Positions 31,385 to 41,443 are shown, counted from the first letter of the stretch. The stretch is DNA of 64,000 nt from Chryseobacterium mucoviscidosis (GCF_002177115.1 NZ_MVAG01000128.1:496001-560000), one strand, 5' to 3'. Notes: generated by a model not told the origin, from the sequence alone. Program-made: numbers and translations.

Positions 31385-34300
31385 ATGAAACAAAAAATTT
31401 CTCTATTATTCTTATTAAGCTTTGTATCAACACTTTGGGCTCAAAGGATCACTATCGAATGGGATGGTGCTAAAATTCGAGACTTTGGTGAGACAAAACT
31501 CAATCTCCCAAATTTTAAAAATCAGGGATTTTTATTCAGCCAAAATAACATTTTTATCACAACTAAACAACAAGTTGGCGAAAACCAGTTAAAAGTTTCT
31601 AATCCTGTCTGGGAAAATGTTTCTGCAAGGGAGTTGTTTTCATTAAGCAAGGATCTTATTACGGATCAGGAGATAAAAGATGTAGTTTATTATAATGCGG
31701 ACGGAGCAAGATATGCAAGCGCCAATGTGTCTCTTTTTAAAAATGTAAAAGGGCAAATCCAAAGATTGTCTTCATTTGAACTTTCGGAGACGAATGTTTC
31801 CAACAGTTTTGGAAATACCTTAAAATTAGGAACTACAAATAATCCTTTATCATCAGGAACTTTTTATAAAATAAGAGTTGATAAATCCGGAATATTTAAA
31901 ATAACCCGACAGTTTTTGCAGGATAACGGCATCAATCCTTCTTCTGTAAATCCTAAAAATTTCAGAATTTACGGAAACGGCGGAATTATGCTTCCTGAAA
32001 ACAATCAGGACGCAAGATACAGTGCTCTTCAGGAAAACGCAATTCAGGTAGTGGGAGAAGACGACGGTGTATGGAATGATAATGATTATGCTTTATTCTA
32101 CGCACAGGGGCCGAATGGCTACAATTTATACAATAATTCGAACGGAAACGGTATTAAAAGAATTGAATCCAGAACATATCCGAGTGAAAACCTGAAGAAT
32201 ATTTATGAAGATTATTCTTATTACTTCATCAATTTTGATAAAGGTCCGGGAAAGAGGGTTCAGCCGGTAGATGTTAATTTACCTGCAACTCCTCTTATCA
32301 CACGATTTGATAATTATCAGGTGATTAATGTAGACCAGAAAAACCTGATGAGAGTAGGAAGAACATGGGTGGAAGATACTCCTTTTGTAACAGACAAAAC
32401 GGTTACTTTTACGACAGCCTCCCCTATTCAGTCTGGTGATGATATCCGCTATAAAGCACAGGTTATTGGCTATAAATCTCAAAAGAACAAATTGCTTTAT
32501 AACATCAATAATCAAAATCCGATTCCTTTTACGGTTCCTACTCCGGATCTGAGTTCAACGTATGAATTTTATCCTATGAATTATTCGGGAGTCATATCCG
32601 GATTAAGCGGAAATCAGATTACCATCAATATGAAACCTGATATTACCCTGAATCCTAACGGAACTTTCTACCCGGATTATTTTGAGGTACAGTATAAAGA
32701 TAATTTAAGCTTCAACGGTACTCAGATGAGTTTCCGTGATTTCTCTCTGGTTACCGGAAGCAATACCACTTATGGTTTCAGTCTTTCCAACGCTTCTGCG
32801 GCAGAGCAGATCTGGGACGTTACGGATATTACCAACGCCAACAGAAGGGTAAATAAAGCAGCAGGAAGTGCATCATTTAATTTTGCTTATACAGCATCTA
32901 ATCTGAATTTCAATAATGAATTTGTGGCTTTCAGAGCGGATGCGGCATTCAGTCCTTCATTTGTAGGAAGAATTAATAACCAGAATATCTCAGCATTACA
33001 AAATGTAGATTATTTAATTATCACCACTCCTGAAATGCTGGGACAAGCACAAAGAATTGCCAACTATCACCAGACCAAAAACAATTATAATGTACAGGTG
33101 GTAGATACGGAAAAAATCTATAATGAATTCGGAAGCGGCAGCAAAGATCTTACGGCGATAAGAGATTTTGTAACGAAACTTAATACTCCACTCGGAACCC
33201 TAAAATATGTATTTATTTTAGGAGATACTTCATTTGATTATAAGAACAGAATCCCGGGTAATAACAATATCGTATCCAGCTATCATAGTGAAATTTCTCA
33301 GGATGTGATAAGATCATTCGTTACCGATGATTATATCGTGATGACGAAACCACAGACTGTAAGCTACATCGATTTTAATCTTCCAGATCTTCCTGTGGGC
33401 AGAATTCCGGCTGCCAATGCAACGGAAGCTTCCAATATGATTGATAAGACTTTAGCTTATTATAACAGTTTATCCGGTCAGTCTACGCCTTTCGGAGAAT
33501 GGAAAATGAAACTGGATTTTGTTGTGGATGATGATAACGACGGGGGGCCCCCTTTCCATACTGTAATGAACAATTCTCTGGCAACGGTTTTTGAACAAAA
33601 CAATACGACTTTAAAAGAGTATAACGTAAGAAAACTTTACCTTGATGCTTTTCAGGCGCAAAGTACAGCGGGAGGACAAAGATATCCTCAGGTAAACCAG
33701 GCGATCTCCAATGATATCGGAAACAGCCTTTATCTTTTCTATTTCGGACACGGAGGAATCAACGGATGGGCGCAGGAAAGAGTTTTAACATTATCTGAAA
33801 TTCAGAATGCAAATAATTTCTCTAATGTGTACAGCAGATTTCCGTTTGTATCAACAATTACCTGTGAGTTCACGCTTTGGGATGATCCTGACGTTTCTTC
33901 TGCAGGAGAACAGTTTATGAAGCTTAAGCAGGGAGGTCCTGCAACGATGATTACTTCTAGCCGTGCAATCGACGTAGGTTATGGAGTAGACTTTACCAAC
34001 CTTTTTACGCAAAATATCTTTAAACTTACCAACGATGATTTCGATACTTTAGGATATGCCCATCTGAATGCAAAAAAACAGAGAGGAGCTTCTTCAGAAC
34101 ATTTAAAGGTTAATCTATTAGGAGATCCTGCAATGAAACTGAGTAGACCTAAAAGATTATTGGTTATTGATAATATTGAGACTCCGGTTCCGGGATTAAT
34201 CAGAGGATTGGATTTTGTAAAAGTAAAAGGACACATCAATAATCCGAACGGAACGGTAAACACAACGTTTAACGGAAGAGTAGTCATTAATATTTTTGAT

Positions 34301-35281
34301 AAAAGATTAAATAAAACTACATTGAATAACGACGGAGGATTAACTCCGGTTCTTCAGTACACCGAGGAAGGAAGTGCAATTGTAAAAGCTTCCGGAACCG
34401 CTGTAAACGGAGTTTTCACTGTAGAATTTTATGTTCCGAAAGACATCAATTACGCAGTGGGAACAGGCAGAATTTTAGGATATGCGGATAATAAATCTTC
34501 TGATGTATTCAACAACCAGCCGGTTCAGGTGGGAGATATCAATCCGAACGGAATTAATGATAACGAACCGCCAAAAGTAAAACTGTATATGAACAATACC
34601 AACTTCGCAGACGGCGGTATCACAGACCAGAATCCGATGTTACTGGCTTGCGTTACGGATGATACAGGAATTAATTCCACAGGTTCTGGTATTGGTCACG
34701 ATATTACAGTATATTTGGACGGACAAATTATCAATACAATTGTACTGAATGATTTTTATGCTTCAGGTGAAGGAAACGGATGTTTAAGCCCTAGTTTAGC
34801 AGACTATCAGAAAGGAAATGTAACGTATCCTTTCAGAAATCTTGCGGTGGGACAACACCAGTTAACATTTAAAGTTTGGGACATAAACAATAATTCTACA
34901 ACTGCTACGTTAAATTTTGAAGTTAAGGATGAAGCGGATCAGCATTTGGTAATTAACCGACCTCTGAACTGGCCGAATCCGTTTACGAACAAAACGTATG
35001 TTCAGTTTGAGCATAATTGCGACGATATTCTGGATGTAAACGTTCAGATTTATACAATTACAGGAAAATTGGTAAGAACTTTATCACAGCCTGTGGTTGC
35101 AGAACCTTTCCTACAGGGCTTTAGAACGCCACGTCAGGCAATAGAATGGGACGGAAGAGACGATTTTGGGGCAACAGTAGCAAAAGGTACGTATATTTTT
35201 AAGATATTTGCAAAAAGTCAAAATCAAGAAAAATGCAAAGGAAGTGCTACGGCTGTAGAAAAAATGGTACTTTTGAAATAA
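31385..35281 (+). CDS. porU: Type IX secretion sortase PorU
   Basis: 1298 aa cell-surface cysteine protease (gingipain-like, C25) that cuts the C-terminal sorting domain from T9SS cargo and helps attach it to the surface. A signal peptide ends at LWAQ. The catalytic pair reads His789 in FYFGHGGINGW and Cys827 in STITCEFTLWDDP. Upstream of it lie typical beta-rich segments (FILGDTSFDYK, DLPVGRIPA). The C-terminal 100 residues are FlgD-like (WPNPFTNKT... GTYIFKI), fitting PorU's own CTD. porV follows after 60 bases. Confidence 0.95.
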   Translation: MKQKISLLFLLSFVSTLWAQRITIEWDGAKIRDFGETKLNLPNFKNQGFLFSQNNIFITTKQQVGENQLKVSNPVWENVSARELFSLSKDLITDQEIKDVVYYNADGARYASANVSLFKNVKGQIQRLSSFELSETNVSNSFGNTLKLGTTNNPLSSGTFYKIRVDKSGIFKITRQFLQDNGINPSSVNPKNFRIYGNGGIMLPENNQDARYSALQENAIQVVGEDDGVWNDNDYALFYAQGPNGYNLYNNSNGNGIKRIESRTYPSENLKNIYEDYSYYFINFDKGPGKRVQPVDVNLPATPLITRFDNYQVINVDQKNLMRVGRTWVEDTPFVTDKTVTFTTASPIQSGDDIRYKAQVIGYKSQKNKLLYNINNQNPIPFTVPTPDLSSTYEFYPMNYSGVISGLSGNQITINMKPDITLNPNGTFYPDYFEVQYKDNLSFNGTQMSFRDFSLVTGSNTTYGFSLSNASAAEQIWDVTDITNANRRVNKAAGSASFNFAYTASNLNFNNEFVAFRADAAFSPSFVGRINNQNISALQNVDYLIITTPEMLGQAQRIANYHQTKNNYNVQVVDTEKIYNEFGSGSKDLTAIRDFVTKLNTPLGTLKYVFILGDTSFDYKNRIPGNNNIVSSYHSEISQDVIRSFVTDDYIVMTKPQTVSYIDFNLPDLPVGRIPAANATEASNMIDKTLAYYNSLSGQSTPFGEWKMKLDFVVDDDNDGGPPFHTVMNNSLATVFEQNNTTLKEYNVRKLYLDAFQAQSTAGGQRYPQVNQAISNDIGNSLYLFYFGHGGINGWAQERVLTLSEIQNANNFSNVYSRFPFVSTITCEFTLWDDPDVSSAGEQFMKLKQGGPATMITSSRAIDVGYGVDFTNLFTQNIFKLTNDDFDTLGYAHLNAKKQRGASSEHLKVNLLGDPAMKLSRPKRLLVIDNIETPVPGLIRGLDFVKVKGHINNPNGTVNTTFNGRVVINIFDKRLNKTTLNNDGGLTPVLQYTEEGSAIVKASGTAVNGVFTVEFYVPKDINYAVGTGRILGYADNKSSDVFNNQPVQVGDINPNGINDNEPPKVKLYMNNTNFADGGITDQNPMLLACVTDDTGINSTGSGIGHDITVYLDGQIINTIVLNDFYASGEGNGCLSPSLADYQKGNVTYPFRNLAVGQHQLTFKVWDINNNSTTATLNFEVKDEADQHLVINRPLNWPNPFTNKTYVQFEHNCDDILDVNVQIYTITGKLVRTLSQPVVAEPFLQGFRTPRQAIEWDGRDDFGATVAKGTYIFKIFAKSQNQEKCKGSATAVEKMVLLK

Positions 35282-35341
35282 ATTTAAAACGATAACAGTA
35301 ATAATATTAACAAAAAACTGATAATATATAAAAGACAACAT

Positions 35342-36505
35342 ATGAATTTAACTACTAAACTGCTTTTAGGAATTGGGTTAAGTGCTGGTTTTTTAGGCTA
35401 TTCTCAAGATTTAAGCCTGGTAAGACCTGTATTAACCGGAGCTCCTTTCTTAAGAATCGCACCAGATGCAAGAGCCGGAGGTATGGGAGATCAGGGTGTG
35501 GTAACCTCGCCGGATGCTTTTTCACAATTCTGGAATGCAGCGAAATATCCTTTCAGCAGATCGAGTTCTTCCGTAGGGTTAAACTACACGCCTTACATGG
35601 GAAAACTTACCAATGATGTGTTTTTATTATACGGAGCCTTCCACAAATTCTTAGGGCAGGAAGAAAGATCTACCATCTCTGCAAGTATTTATTACTTCAA
35701 TATGGGAGAAGTAGACCTTACTCAGTTAGTAGGAAACGAAGTAACTTCAATGGGAACCTCAAAACCAAACGAATTTTCCATCGACGTAGCTTATGGTCTT
35801 AAACTATCCGATTCATATTCAATGGCGGTTACCGGGAGATATATCCGTTCAGACTTAGCCGGAGGATTCAACACAGATACAACGCTTAAACCGGCAAACT
35901 CTTTTGCGGTAGATGTTTCAGGATACTATACATCTCCAAGATTCTCGAGTTTAGGAGGAATGGATGGAAAAATCAATGCAGGTTTTGCTGTTCAGAACTT
36001 AGGTCCGAAGCTGGATTATACAGGAAACGAAGATTCAAGATCTTACCTTCCTACTATGGCAAGACTGGGACTTGGCTACGATATGTATCTTGATGATATG
36101 AACAGAGTGGGAATCAGCGTGGAAGGATCAAAAATCTTAGTTCCGGGTTCGGAATATGCAGGAATAGATCCGAACACGAGACAGCCGATCTATCAGGTTC
36201 CAAATGTAGGTGTAATGGCGGGAATTGGAAAATCTTTCAAAAACAAAAATTCCATCATGTATAGTGGTGCATTAGAATATTCTTATGACAATGCATTCTC
36301 TGTAAGAACAGGATATTTCCATGAAAGTGAAGAACAGGGAGCAAGACAGTTTGCAACTGCGGGTATCGGATTAAAATACCGTTCTTTCGGTCTGGACGTT
36401 TCTTACCTGATTAATATGTCTAAAATTAATACCGCTTTGGATAACACCCTTCGTTTCGGACTTACATGGAACATTGGTGATGAAACCTCAAACGTAGATA
36501 ATTAA
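35342..36505 (+). CDS. porV: Type IX secretion outer-membrane protein PorV
   Basis: 387 aa barrel of the OmpP1/FadL type that carries T9SS substrates and acts with PorU. A signal peptide ends near FLGYSQ. PorV features include VLTGAPFLRIAPDARAGGMG near the start of the mature protein and SQFWNAAKYPF. The C-terminal strand ends FGLTWNIG. It is downstream of porU and ends in a terminator, so the two are probably one transcription unit. Confidence 0.96.
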   Translation: MNLTTKLLLGIGLSAGFLGYSQDLSLVRPVLTGAPFLRIAPDARAGGMGDQGVVTSPDAFSQFWNAAKYPFSRSSSSVGLNYTPYMGKLTNDVFLLYGAFHKFLGQEERSTISASIYYFNMGEVDLTQLVGNEVTSMGTSKPNEFSIDVAYGLKLSDSYSMAVTGRYIRSDLAGGFNTDTTLKPANSFAVDVSGYYTSPRFSSLGGMDGKINAGFAVQNLGPKLDYTGNEDSRSYLPTMARLGLGYDMYLDDMNRVGISVEGSKILVPGSEYAGIDPNTRQPIYQVPNVGVMAGIGKSFKNKNSIMYSGALEYSYDNAFSVRTGYFHESEEQGARQFATAGIGLKYRSFGLDVSYLINMSKINTALDNTLRFGLTWNIGDETSNVDN

Positions 36506-36524
36506 AATCTTAAACATACCATAC

Positions 36525-36554
36525 AAAAGTCTCATAATTTATGGGACTTTTTTG
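36525..36554 (+). terminator. Terminator of porU-porV
   Basis: An 11-bp stem (36525-36535 and 36541-36551, one G-U) with a 5-nt loop and a T run. Confidence 0.85.
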
Positions 36555-36557
36555 TTT

Positions 36558-36746
36558 TTAGAACTCTACTTCTTTTTCAGGTGAGCTTTTTCGTGCTATC
36601 CGCTCATACTCCTCGCTCCTGCGCCCGCCGATCTCAATCCCTCCCCTTTCCCATTTCTGCTGTGGGGTAACCGCTGCTATCACGGCTAGGTTTTTGTATG
36701 TGATTTCAATATTTCGGAATAATGACAAGCCCATACTATAATACAT
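36558..36746 (-). repeat. GC-rich intergenic segment, candidate interspersed repeat
   Basis: In the 449-nt gap 36506-36954, about 36590-36700 is clearly richer in C and G than the surroundings on the plus strand (CGCTCCTGCGCCCGCCGATC, CCCTCCCCTTTCCC). It opens a 62-codon frame on the minus strand with an unbalanced charged tail (ERGGIEIGGRRSEEYERIAR). I see no domain or start signal. I think it is a repeat relic and not a gene. Confidence 0.4.
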
Positions 36747-36763
36747 ATTGGATATATAAAGAC

Positions 36764-36813
36764 CACCCCGTCAAAAATTCTTACGAATTTTTGCCACCCC
36801 TCTAAAGGAGGGG
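36764..36813. repeat. Double-hairpin intergenic repeat
   Basis: Two hairpins in a row: CAAAAATTC-TTAC-GAATTTTTG (36772-36793) and CCCCTC-TAAAG-GAGGGG (36797-36813), with ACCACCCC just before. I recall this CCACCCC...CTCCAAAGGAGGGG pattern as frequent in Flavobacteriia intergenic DNA. Confidence 0.6.
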
Positions 36814-36942
36814 AATTAAAAAGCTCATAGAAGAAAAATTCATATTTAACTTACAAAGTAAATAAACGATTTACATCTTGAGATTTTTCAAAAATTTAAT
36901 AATTACCGCATAAAGTAAAACGCACAATTCACATTTAACTCT

Positions 36943-36950
36943 TATTTTTG
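36943..36950 (+). promoter_or_regulatory. TAnnTTTG promoter -7 element for the FUSC gene
   Basis: TATTTTTG, ending 4 nt before the ATG at 36955. Confidence 0.55.
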
Positions 36951-36954
36951 TAGC

Positions 36955-39237
36955 ATGAACTACTCTGCAGAACTCAAAAAATTCGTAACCAGTCAATATG
37001 TATATTCTGCGATCAGAATTACACTGGCTACCGTTCTGCCCTGTCTTGTTCTCGCCCACTTCGGGATTTTGAAAGAATATTTCCTGTTTCCCCTCGGAAC
37101 CAGCTTTGTTGCCTTAACAGATCAGCCGGGACCTTTCATCAGAAGAAGAAATGCATTAACTTTTGCCATATTCTGCTTTGTATTCGTTGCAACGGTTGCA
37201 AGTCTTGTGATGAACTTTAAAATTCTGGTTTTTGCAGAAATTATTGTCTTCGGAATGTTCTTTTCCCTGATCGGAGTTTACGGACAGAGATTAGCTGCCG
37301 TTGGTTCTTTATCATTGGTTGTTCTTGCGATTTTCATCGACGGACATTTAACCGGAACCAATATTTTCAAAAGTTTACTGATTTTTGCTTCCGGATGTAC
37401 TTGGTTTTTATTGATATTTCTTGTCGTAACGACCATTCAGCCTTACAAACTGGCAAGCCAGATGATTGGAGAAAATTATCTTCAGTTAGCCGAATTTTTA
37501 AAAATCAAAGCCAATTATTACCAGAAAAATCCGGATTTCGACAAACTGACTACTCAGGTTATCGCCAAACAGATCGGGATCAAGAACCTTCAGGAAGAAA
37601 CCAGAGAAACGGTTTTCAAGACGAGAACTATTGTAAACGAATCTACTACAACAAGCCGTTTGCTGATGCTGATGTTTCTGAATTCTATGGATCTTCATGA
37701 AAAACTGATGACTTCAGAAAGTGATTATCAGAAATTGCAGCAGATTTTTGACGACACCACTATTCTTGTGGATATTCATGATTATCTTAATCTGCTTGCC
37801 GAAGAAATTACCAACATCGGAATCGCCCTGCAAATCGGGACAAAAGCAAAACCGTTATTTAATTTAGATACAGAACTGAGCAATCTAAATCATAATTATT
37901 TCGATCTCAGAAACAAAAAAATATCTCCCGAAAATTTCGAAAACTTCATGGTGCTGCGCCAGATTCTGATGCGCATTAACGAAATCACCAAAGAAATTGA
38001 TGAGATTTATAAAGTTTTCTCCCAGAATGTAAAGCTTGCAAAAAGTCTTTCCACTGGTCTGGATCTTAAAAAATTCATGCCCAATGAGGAAAAACTGAAT
38101 TTCAGAGTTTTAAGAAACAATATTTCACTTTCGTCATCTCATTTCAGACATGCTTTGAGAATTACGATTGCGTTATTATTGGGATATCTTTTCTCATTAT
38201 TCCAGTTTTTAGGAATCGGACACACCTATTGGATTTTAATTACCATTGTTGCGATCTTAAAACCCGCCTACTCCATTACCAAACAGAGAAATCTGCTCCG
38301 TTTGTACGGAACTGTTGCCGGAGCTGTAATTGCCTATGGAATTCTGCATTTCATCCACATTAACGAAGTTTTATTTACCATTCTTTTATTAAGCATGATT
38401 ATGTGTTTCAGCTTTCTGAAGGGAAAATATTTCTGGGCAGTTCTGTTTATGACGATTTATATTTTTCTGAGCTTTAATTTTTTAAGTCCCGGAAAAGTCA
38501 ACATCATTTTTAAAGACAGAATTGTAGATACCATTATTGCAGCCATAATTACTTCTCTGGTTGCCTACATCGTTCTTCCGGTTTGGGAGCATACCCAAAA
38601 TCTGGATTTGATGAAGAAATCTGCGGAAGCCAATCTCAGTTATTTCCAAAGTGTAATTTCCAAGTTTCTGGAAGAAAAATATGATCTTGAAGATTATAAA
38701 GTAAAGCGTAAAAACGCTATTATTTCGTTGGCAAATCTTTCCGACAATTTTCAGAGAATGATTTCCGATCCTAAAAATCAGCAGAAAAAACTGGAAGTGG
38801 TACATCAGTTTGTGGCAACATCGCATCTTATTACAGCCTACACCGCTTCCCTTTCACAATATGTAAAGGATGATGAAAAGTATCCTGAAATTGATGCAGA
38901 AAGCTGGAGCAGAAAAATAGAAGCCGAAATGCAGAAAGTTTCTATTCTTTTGCATGGAGATACCATAACAGAAGAACTAAAAAAGGAAAGCCGCATTGAA
39001 CCTGAAGATTCGTCTCTGGAAGATTTAATTTTAAAAAGAAAAACCGAGCTTATAGAAAACGAAGCGTATGATGTACGGGATCCGAATAAAATTTCTCATT
39101 TAACGGAGCTTAAAAATATTCACGATGTTCTGGAACTGATCTTTGACGTTGCCAAAGAACAGAGAAAAGTAATTGAAAAATACAGAAATGAAACAGATTC
39201 TGTTGAAAAGGGCAATCCTATTCTTCAACAATCGTAA
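36955..39237 (+). CDS. FUSC/YccS-family inner-membrane protein
   Basis: 760 aa. Two blocks of about six helices (near residues 15-165 and 395-550) flank a soluble stretch, with a long helical soluble C-terminus. HALRITIALLLGYLFSLF and GHTYWILITIVAILKP are the hallmark of the FUSC second block. Family members are linked to export of aromatic acids or envelope compounds; the substrate here is unknown. The 3' end overlaps the convergent phosphopantetheinyl transferase gene by 20 bases. Confidence 0.9.
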   Translation: MNYSAELKKFVTSQYVYSAIRITLATVLPCLVLAHFGILKEYFLFPLGTSFVALTDQPGPFIRRRNALTFAIFCFVFVATVASLVMNFKILVFAEIIVFGMFFSLIGVYGQRLAAVGSLSLVVLAIFIDGHLTGTNIFKSLLIFASGCTWFLLIFLVVTTIQPYKLASQMIGENYLQLAEFLKIKANYYQKNPDFDKLTTQVIAKQIGIKNLQEETRETVFKTRTIVNESTTTSRLLMLMFLNSMDLHEKLMTSESDYQKLQQIFDDTTILVDIHDYLNLLAEEITNIGIALQIGTKAKPLFNLDTELSNLNHNYFDLRNKKISPENFENFMVLRQILMRINEITKEIDEIYKVFSQNVKLAKSLSTGLDLKKFMPNEEKLNFRVLRNNISLSSSHFRHALRITIALLLGYLFSLFQFLGIGHTYWILITIVAILKPAYSITKQRNLLRLYGTVAGAVIAYGILHFIHINEVLFTILLLSMIMCFSFLKGKYFWAVLFMTIYIFLSFNFLSPGKVNIIFKDRIVDTIIAAIITSLVAYIVLPVWEHTQNLDLMKKSAEANLSYFQSVISKFLEEKYDLEDYKVKRKNAIISLANLSDNFQRMISDPKNQQKKLEVVHQFVATSHLITAYTASLSQYVKDDEKYPEIDAESWSRKIEAEMQKVSILLHGDTITEELKKESRIEPEDSSLEDLILKRKTELIENEAYDVRDPNKISHLTELKNIHDVLELIFDVAKEQRKVIEKYRNETDSVEKGNPILQQS

Positions 39238-39832
39238 AGCAGTAATCGTCGAAAAATTCTACCCTTGCTTTAAATTCATCTGAGATTTTATCATCATGAA
39301 CCCTGCATTTGATGTGATGAAGGTATTTCAGTTCAAAAGGCTTCACTTCATAATGCTTTTTCAGCGACCAGTGTTTGGAATGATGAATTTTATACATACT
39401 TTCTTTAACGCTCCAAATAATCGTGTAAAAAGTCACTTCATTGTCTGATGGAATAAATCCGCGTTCATTTTCGTAGGTGAATTTATCAATGACCCTTAAA
39501 ATTTTAGGATTAAATTTCTCGATATCTATTCCTATTTTATTCTTTGAAATAGCGATGGCTGCAAAAGGAAATGAATGCGTAATGGATATTTCCGCATCTT
39601 TCGGAGATAAAAATGGTTCTCTTTCTTTATATAAAATCTTGGAATCAGGTTTTAGGCTTTTTAATAATTTACGCACCATTAAAACTTCCAGTAATTTTTT
39701 GGGATGATAATCTTTTACTTTATCGGCATTTTCGGGTTCCAGAAGTTCATGGATGTCCAGTGTTTCATCTTCATCATATTTCCATACGAGAATTGTAGCA
39801 TTATCATCAGAAAAATCGCGGTAAAGTGGCAT
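39218..39832 (-). CDS. 4'-phosphopantetheinyl transferase superfamily protein
   Basis: Moves the phosphopantetheine arm from CoA to a carrier protein. 204 aa from the ATG at 39832; the frame extends to 39898 but the first 22 residues look unrelated. Mg2+ and catalytic motifs are present: SITHSFPFAAIAIS (the His), KIGIDIEKF (Asp and Glu) and WSVKESMYKIHH (Glu and Lys). It is of the AcpS-like/Sfp superfamily type with a single gene layout; its target carrier is not nearby. Confidence 0.85.
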   Translation of the reverse strand: MPLYRDFSDDNATILVWKYDEDETLDIHELLEPENADKVKDYHPKKLLEVLMVRKLLKSLKPDSKILYKEREPFLSPKDAEISITHSFPFAAIAISKNKIGIDIEKFNPKILRVIDKFTYENERGFIPSDNEVTFYTIIWSVKESMYKIHHSKHWSLKKHYEVKPFELKYLHHIKCRVHDDKISDEFKARVEFFDDYCFTIVEE

Positions 39833-40032
39833 GTATTGAATTATTTTGCTAAAATAACAATTTCTTATGAATCGTATTTTGAATTCAGAAGTATTCAAAA
39901 TTATTAAATTCAGATTTATATTATCTATTATCTTAAATGTTGTTATCTAAAATGCAATAAAAATCGTTATAATATGCTTAATATCATATATTTCTTGAGG
40001 GAACAGCGTTTTTTTATCTAAATTATTAATTG

Positions 40033-40040
40033 TAATTTTG
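40033..40040 (+). promoter_or_regulatory. TAnnTTTG promoter -7 element for ahcY
   Basis: TAATTTTG, 35 nt before the ATG at 40076. No SAH or SAM riboswitch was recognised in the upstream 240 nt. Confidence 0.55.
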
Positions 40041-40075
40041 CACATTATCAATTGAATTAAAACTTATTCATTCAT

Positions 40076-41389
40076 ATGAGTACTACAACACAATACATGC
40101 CTTATAAAGTTAAGGACATCTCCCTTGCAGAATGGGGAAGAAAAGAAATTACCCTTGCTGAAGCGGAAATGCCTGGTTTGATGGCAATTCGTGAAGAATA
40201 CGGACCATCTCAACCGTTAAAAGGTGCAAGAATCGCAGGATGTCTTCACATGACGATCCAGACTGCTGTACTTATCGAGACATTGGTAGCTTTAGGTGCT
40301 GAAGTTACATGGTCTTCTTGTAATATTTTCTCTACTCAGGATCACGCTGCTGCTGCTATTGCTGCTGCAGGAATTCCGGTTTACGCTTGGAAAGGTATGA
40401 ACGCTGAGGAATTTGACTGGTGTATAGAGCAGACTATTTTCTTTGGTGAAGACAGAAAACCACTGAACATGATTCTTGATGACGGGGGTGATTTAACCAA
40501 TATGGTTTTTGATAAGTTCCCTGAACTTACTGCAGGAATTAAAGGTCTTTCTGAAGAAACAACAACAGGTGTTCACAGATTGTACGAAAGAATGAAGAAC
40601 GGAACTTTGGTAATGCCTGCCATCAACGTAAACGATTCTGTAACGAAATCTAAATTCGACAACAAGTACGGATGTAAAGAATCTGCAGTAGACGCTGTAA
40701 GAAGAGCCACAGACATTATGTTGGCAGGAAAAAGAGTGGTAGTTTGCGGATACGGAGATGTAGGTAAAGGTACTGCTGCTTCTTTTAGAGGAGCGGGTTC
40801 TATTGTTACGGTTACTGAAATTGATCCAATTTGTGCGCTTCAGGCTGCAATGGACGGTTACGAAGTAAAAAGATTAGATACTGTAGTGGATAACGCAGAT
40901 ATCATCATCACAACAACAGGTAACTTCAACATCGTAAGAGGTGAACATTTCCTTAAAATGAAAGATAAAGCGATCGTTTGTAACATCGGACATTTCGATA
41001 ACGAAATCGATATGGCTTGGTTAAACGACAACTACGGTCACACAAAATCTGAAGTAAAACCTCAGGTTGATATCTACACTGTAGAAGGTAAAGAAGTAAT
41101 TATTCTTGCGGAAGGTAGACTGGTAAACTTAGGATGTGCAACTGGACACCCAAGTTTTGTAATGTCTAACTCTTTCTCTAACCAGACTTTGGCTCAGATC
41201 GAACTTTGGAACAACTCTGAAGCTTACGGAAACGAAGTATATATGTTACCTAAACATCTGGATGAAAAAGTAGCAGCTCTTCACCTTAAGAAATTAAGCG
41301 TTGAACTGGAAACTCTTTCTCCTGAGCAGGCGGAATATATCGGGGTGGATGTGAAAGGTCCATTTAAGCCTGAGTATTACAGATACTAA
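40076..41389 (+). CDS. ahcY: Adenosylhomocysteinase
   Basis: Splits S-adenosylhomocysteine into adenosine and homocysteine, clearing the product of methyl transfer. 437 aa. Family marks: GCLHMTIQTAVLIETL with the substrate His, WSSCNIFSTQDHAAAAIA, the NAD loop CGYGDVGKGTAAS with the fold continuing into TVTEIDPICALQAAMDGY, NIGHFDNEID, and the C-terminal KPEYYRY. Single gene with promoter and terminator. Codon choice looks biased as in well-expressed genes. Confidence 0.98.
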   Translation: MSTTTQYMPYKVKDISLAEWGRKEITLAEAEMPGLMAIREEYGPSQPLKGARIAGCLHMTIQTAVLIETLVALGAEVTWSSCNIFSTQDHAAAAIAAAGIPVYAWKGMNAEEFDWCIEQTIFFGEDRKPLNMILDDGGDLTNMVFDKFPELTAGIKGLSEETTTGVHRLYERMKNGTLVMPAINVNDSVTKSKFDNKYGCKESAVDAVRRATDIMLAGKRVVVCGYGDVGKGTAASFRGAGSIVTVTEIDPICALQAAMDGYEVKRLDTVVDNADIIITTTGNFNIVRGEHFLKMKDKAIVCNIGHFDNEIDMAWLNDNYGHTKSEVKPQVDIYTVEGKEVIILAEGRLVNLGCATGHPSFVMSNSFSNQTLAQIELWNNSEAYGNEVYMLPKHLDEKVAALHLKKLSVELETLSPEQAEYIGVDVKGPFKPEYYRY

Positions 41390-41415
41390 TAAGCATATCT
41401 GCTTTTATATATTGA

Positions 41416-41443
41416 AACTCTCCTTTTTGGGAGAGTTTTTTTT
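41416..41443 (+). terminator. Terminator of ahcY
   Basis: An 8-bp stem (41416-41423 and 41430-41437) with a 6-nt loop and 8 T. The next palindrome begins in its T run. Confidence 0.9.

Noticed and set aside
33541..33556. GC-rich run in porU (GGGGGGCCCCC) as a possible frameshift site
   Set aside because: The reading frame continues without a break and the protein on both sides fits the family; only a local run is seen.
36558..36746. 62-codon minus-strand frame between porV and FUSC
   Set aside because: No promoter, signal or domain; the amino-acid composition follows the GC-rich base composition. Listed as a repeat candidate instead.
39833..40075. SAH or SAM riboswitch upstream of ahcY
   Set aside because: The region is AT-rich with no conserved GC-paired stems; nothing like the known riboswitch cores was found.
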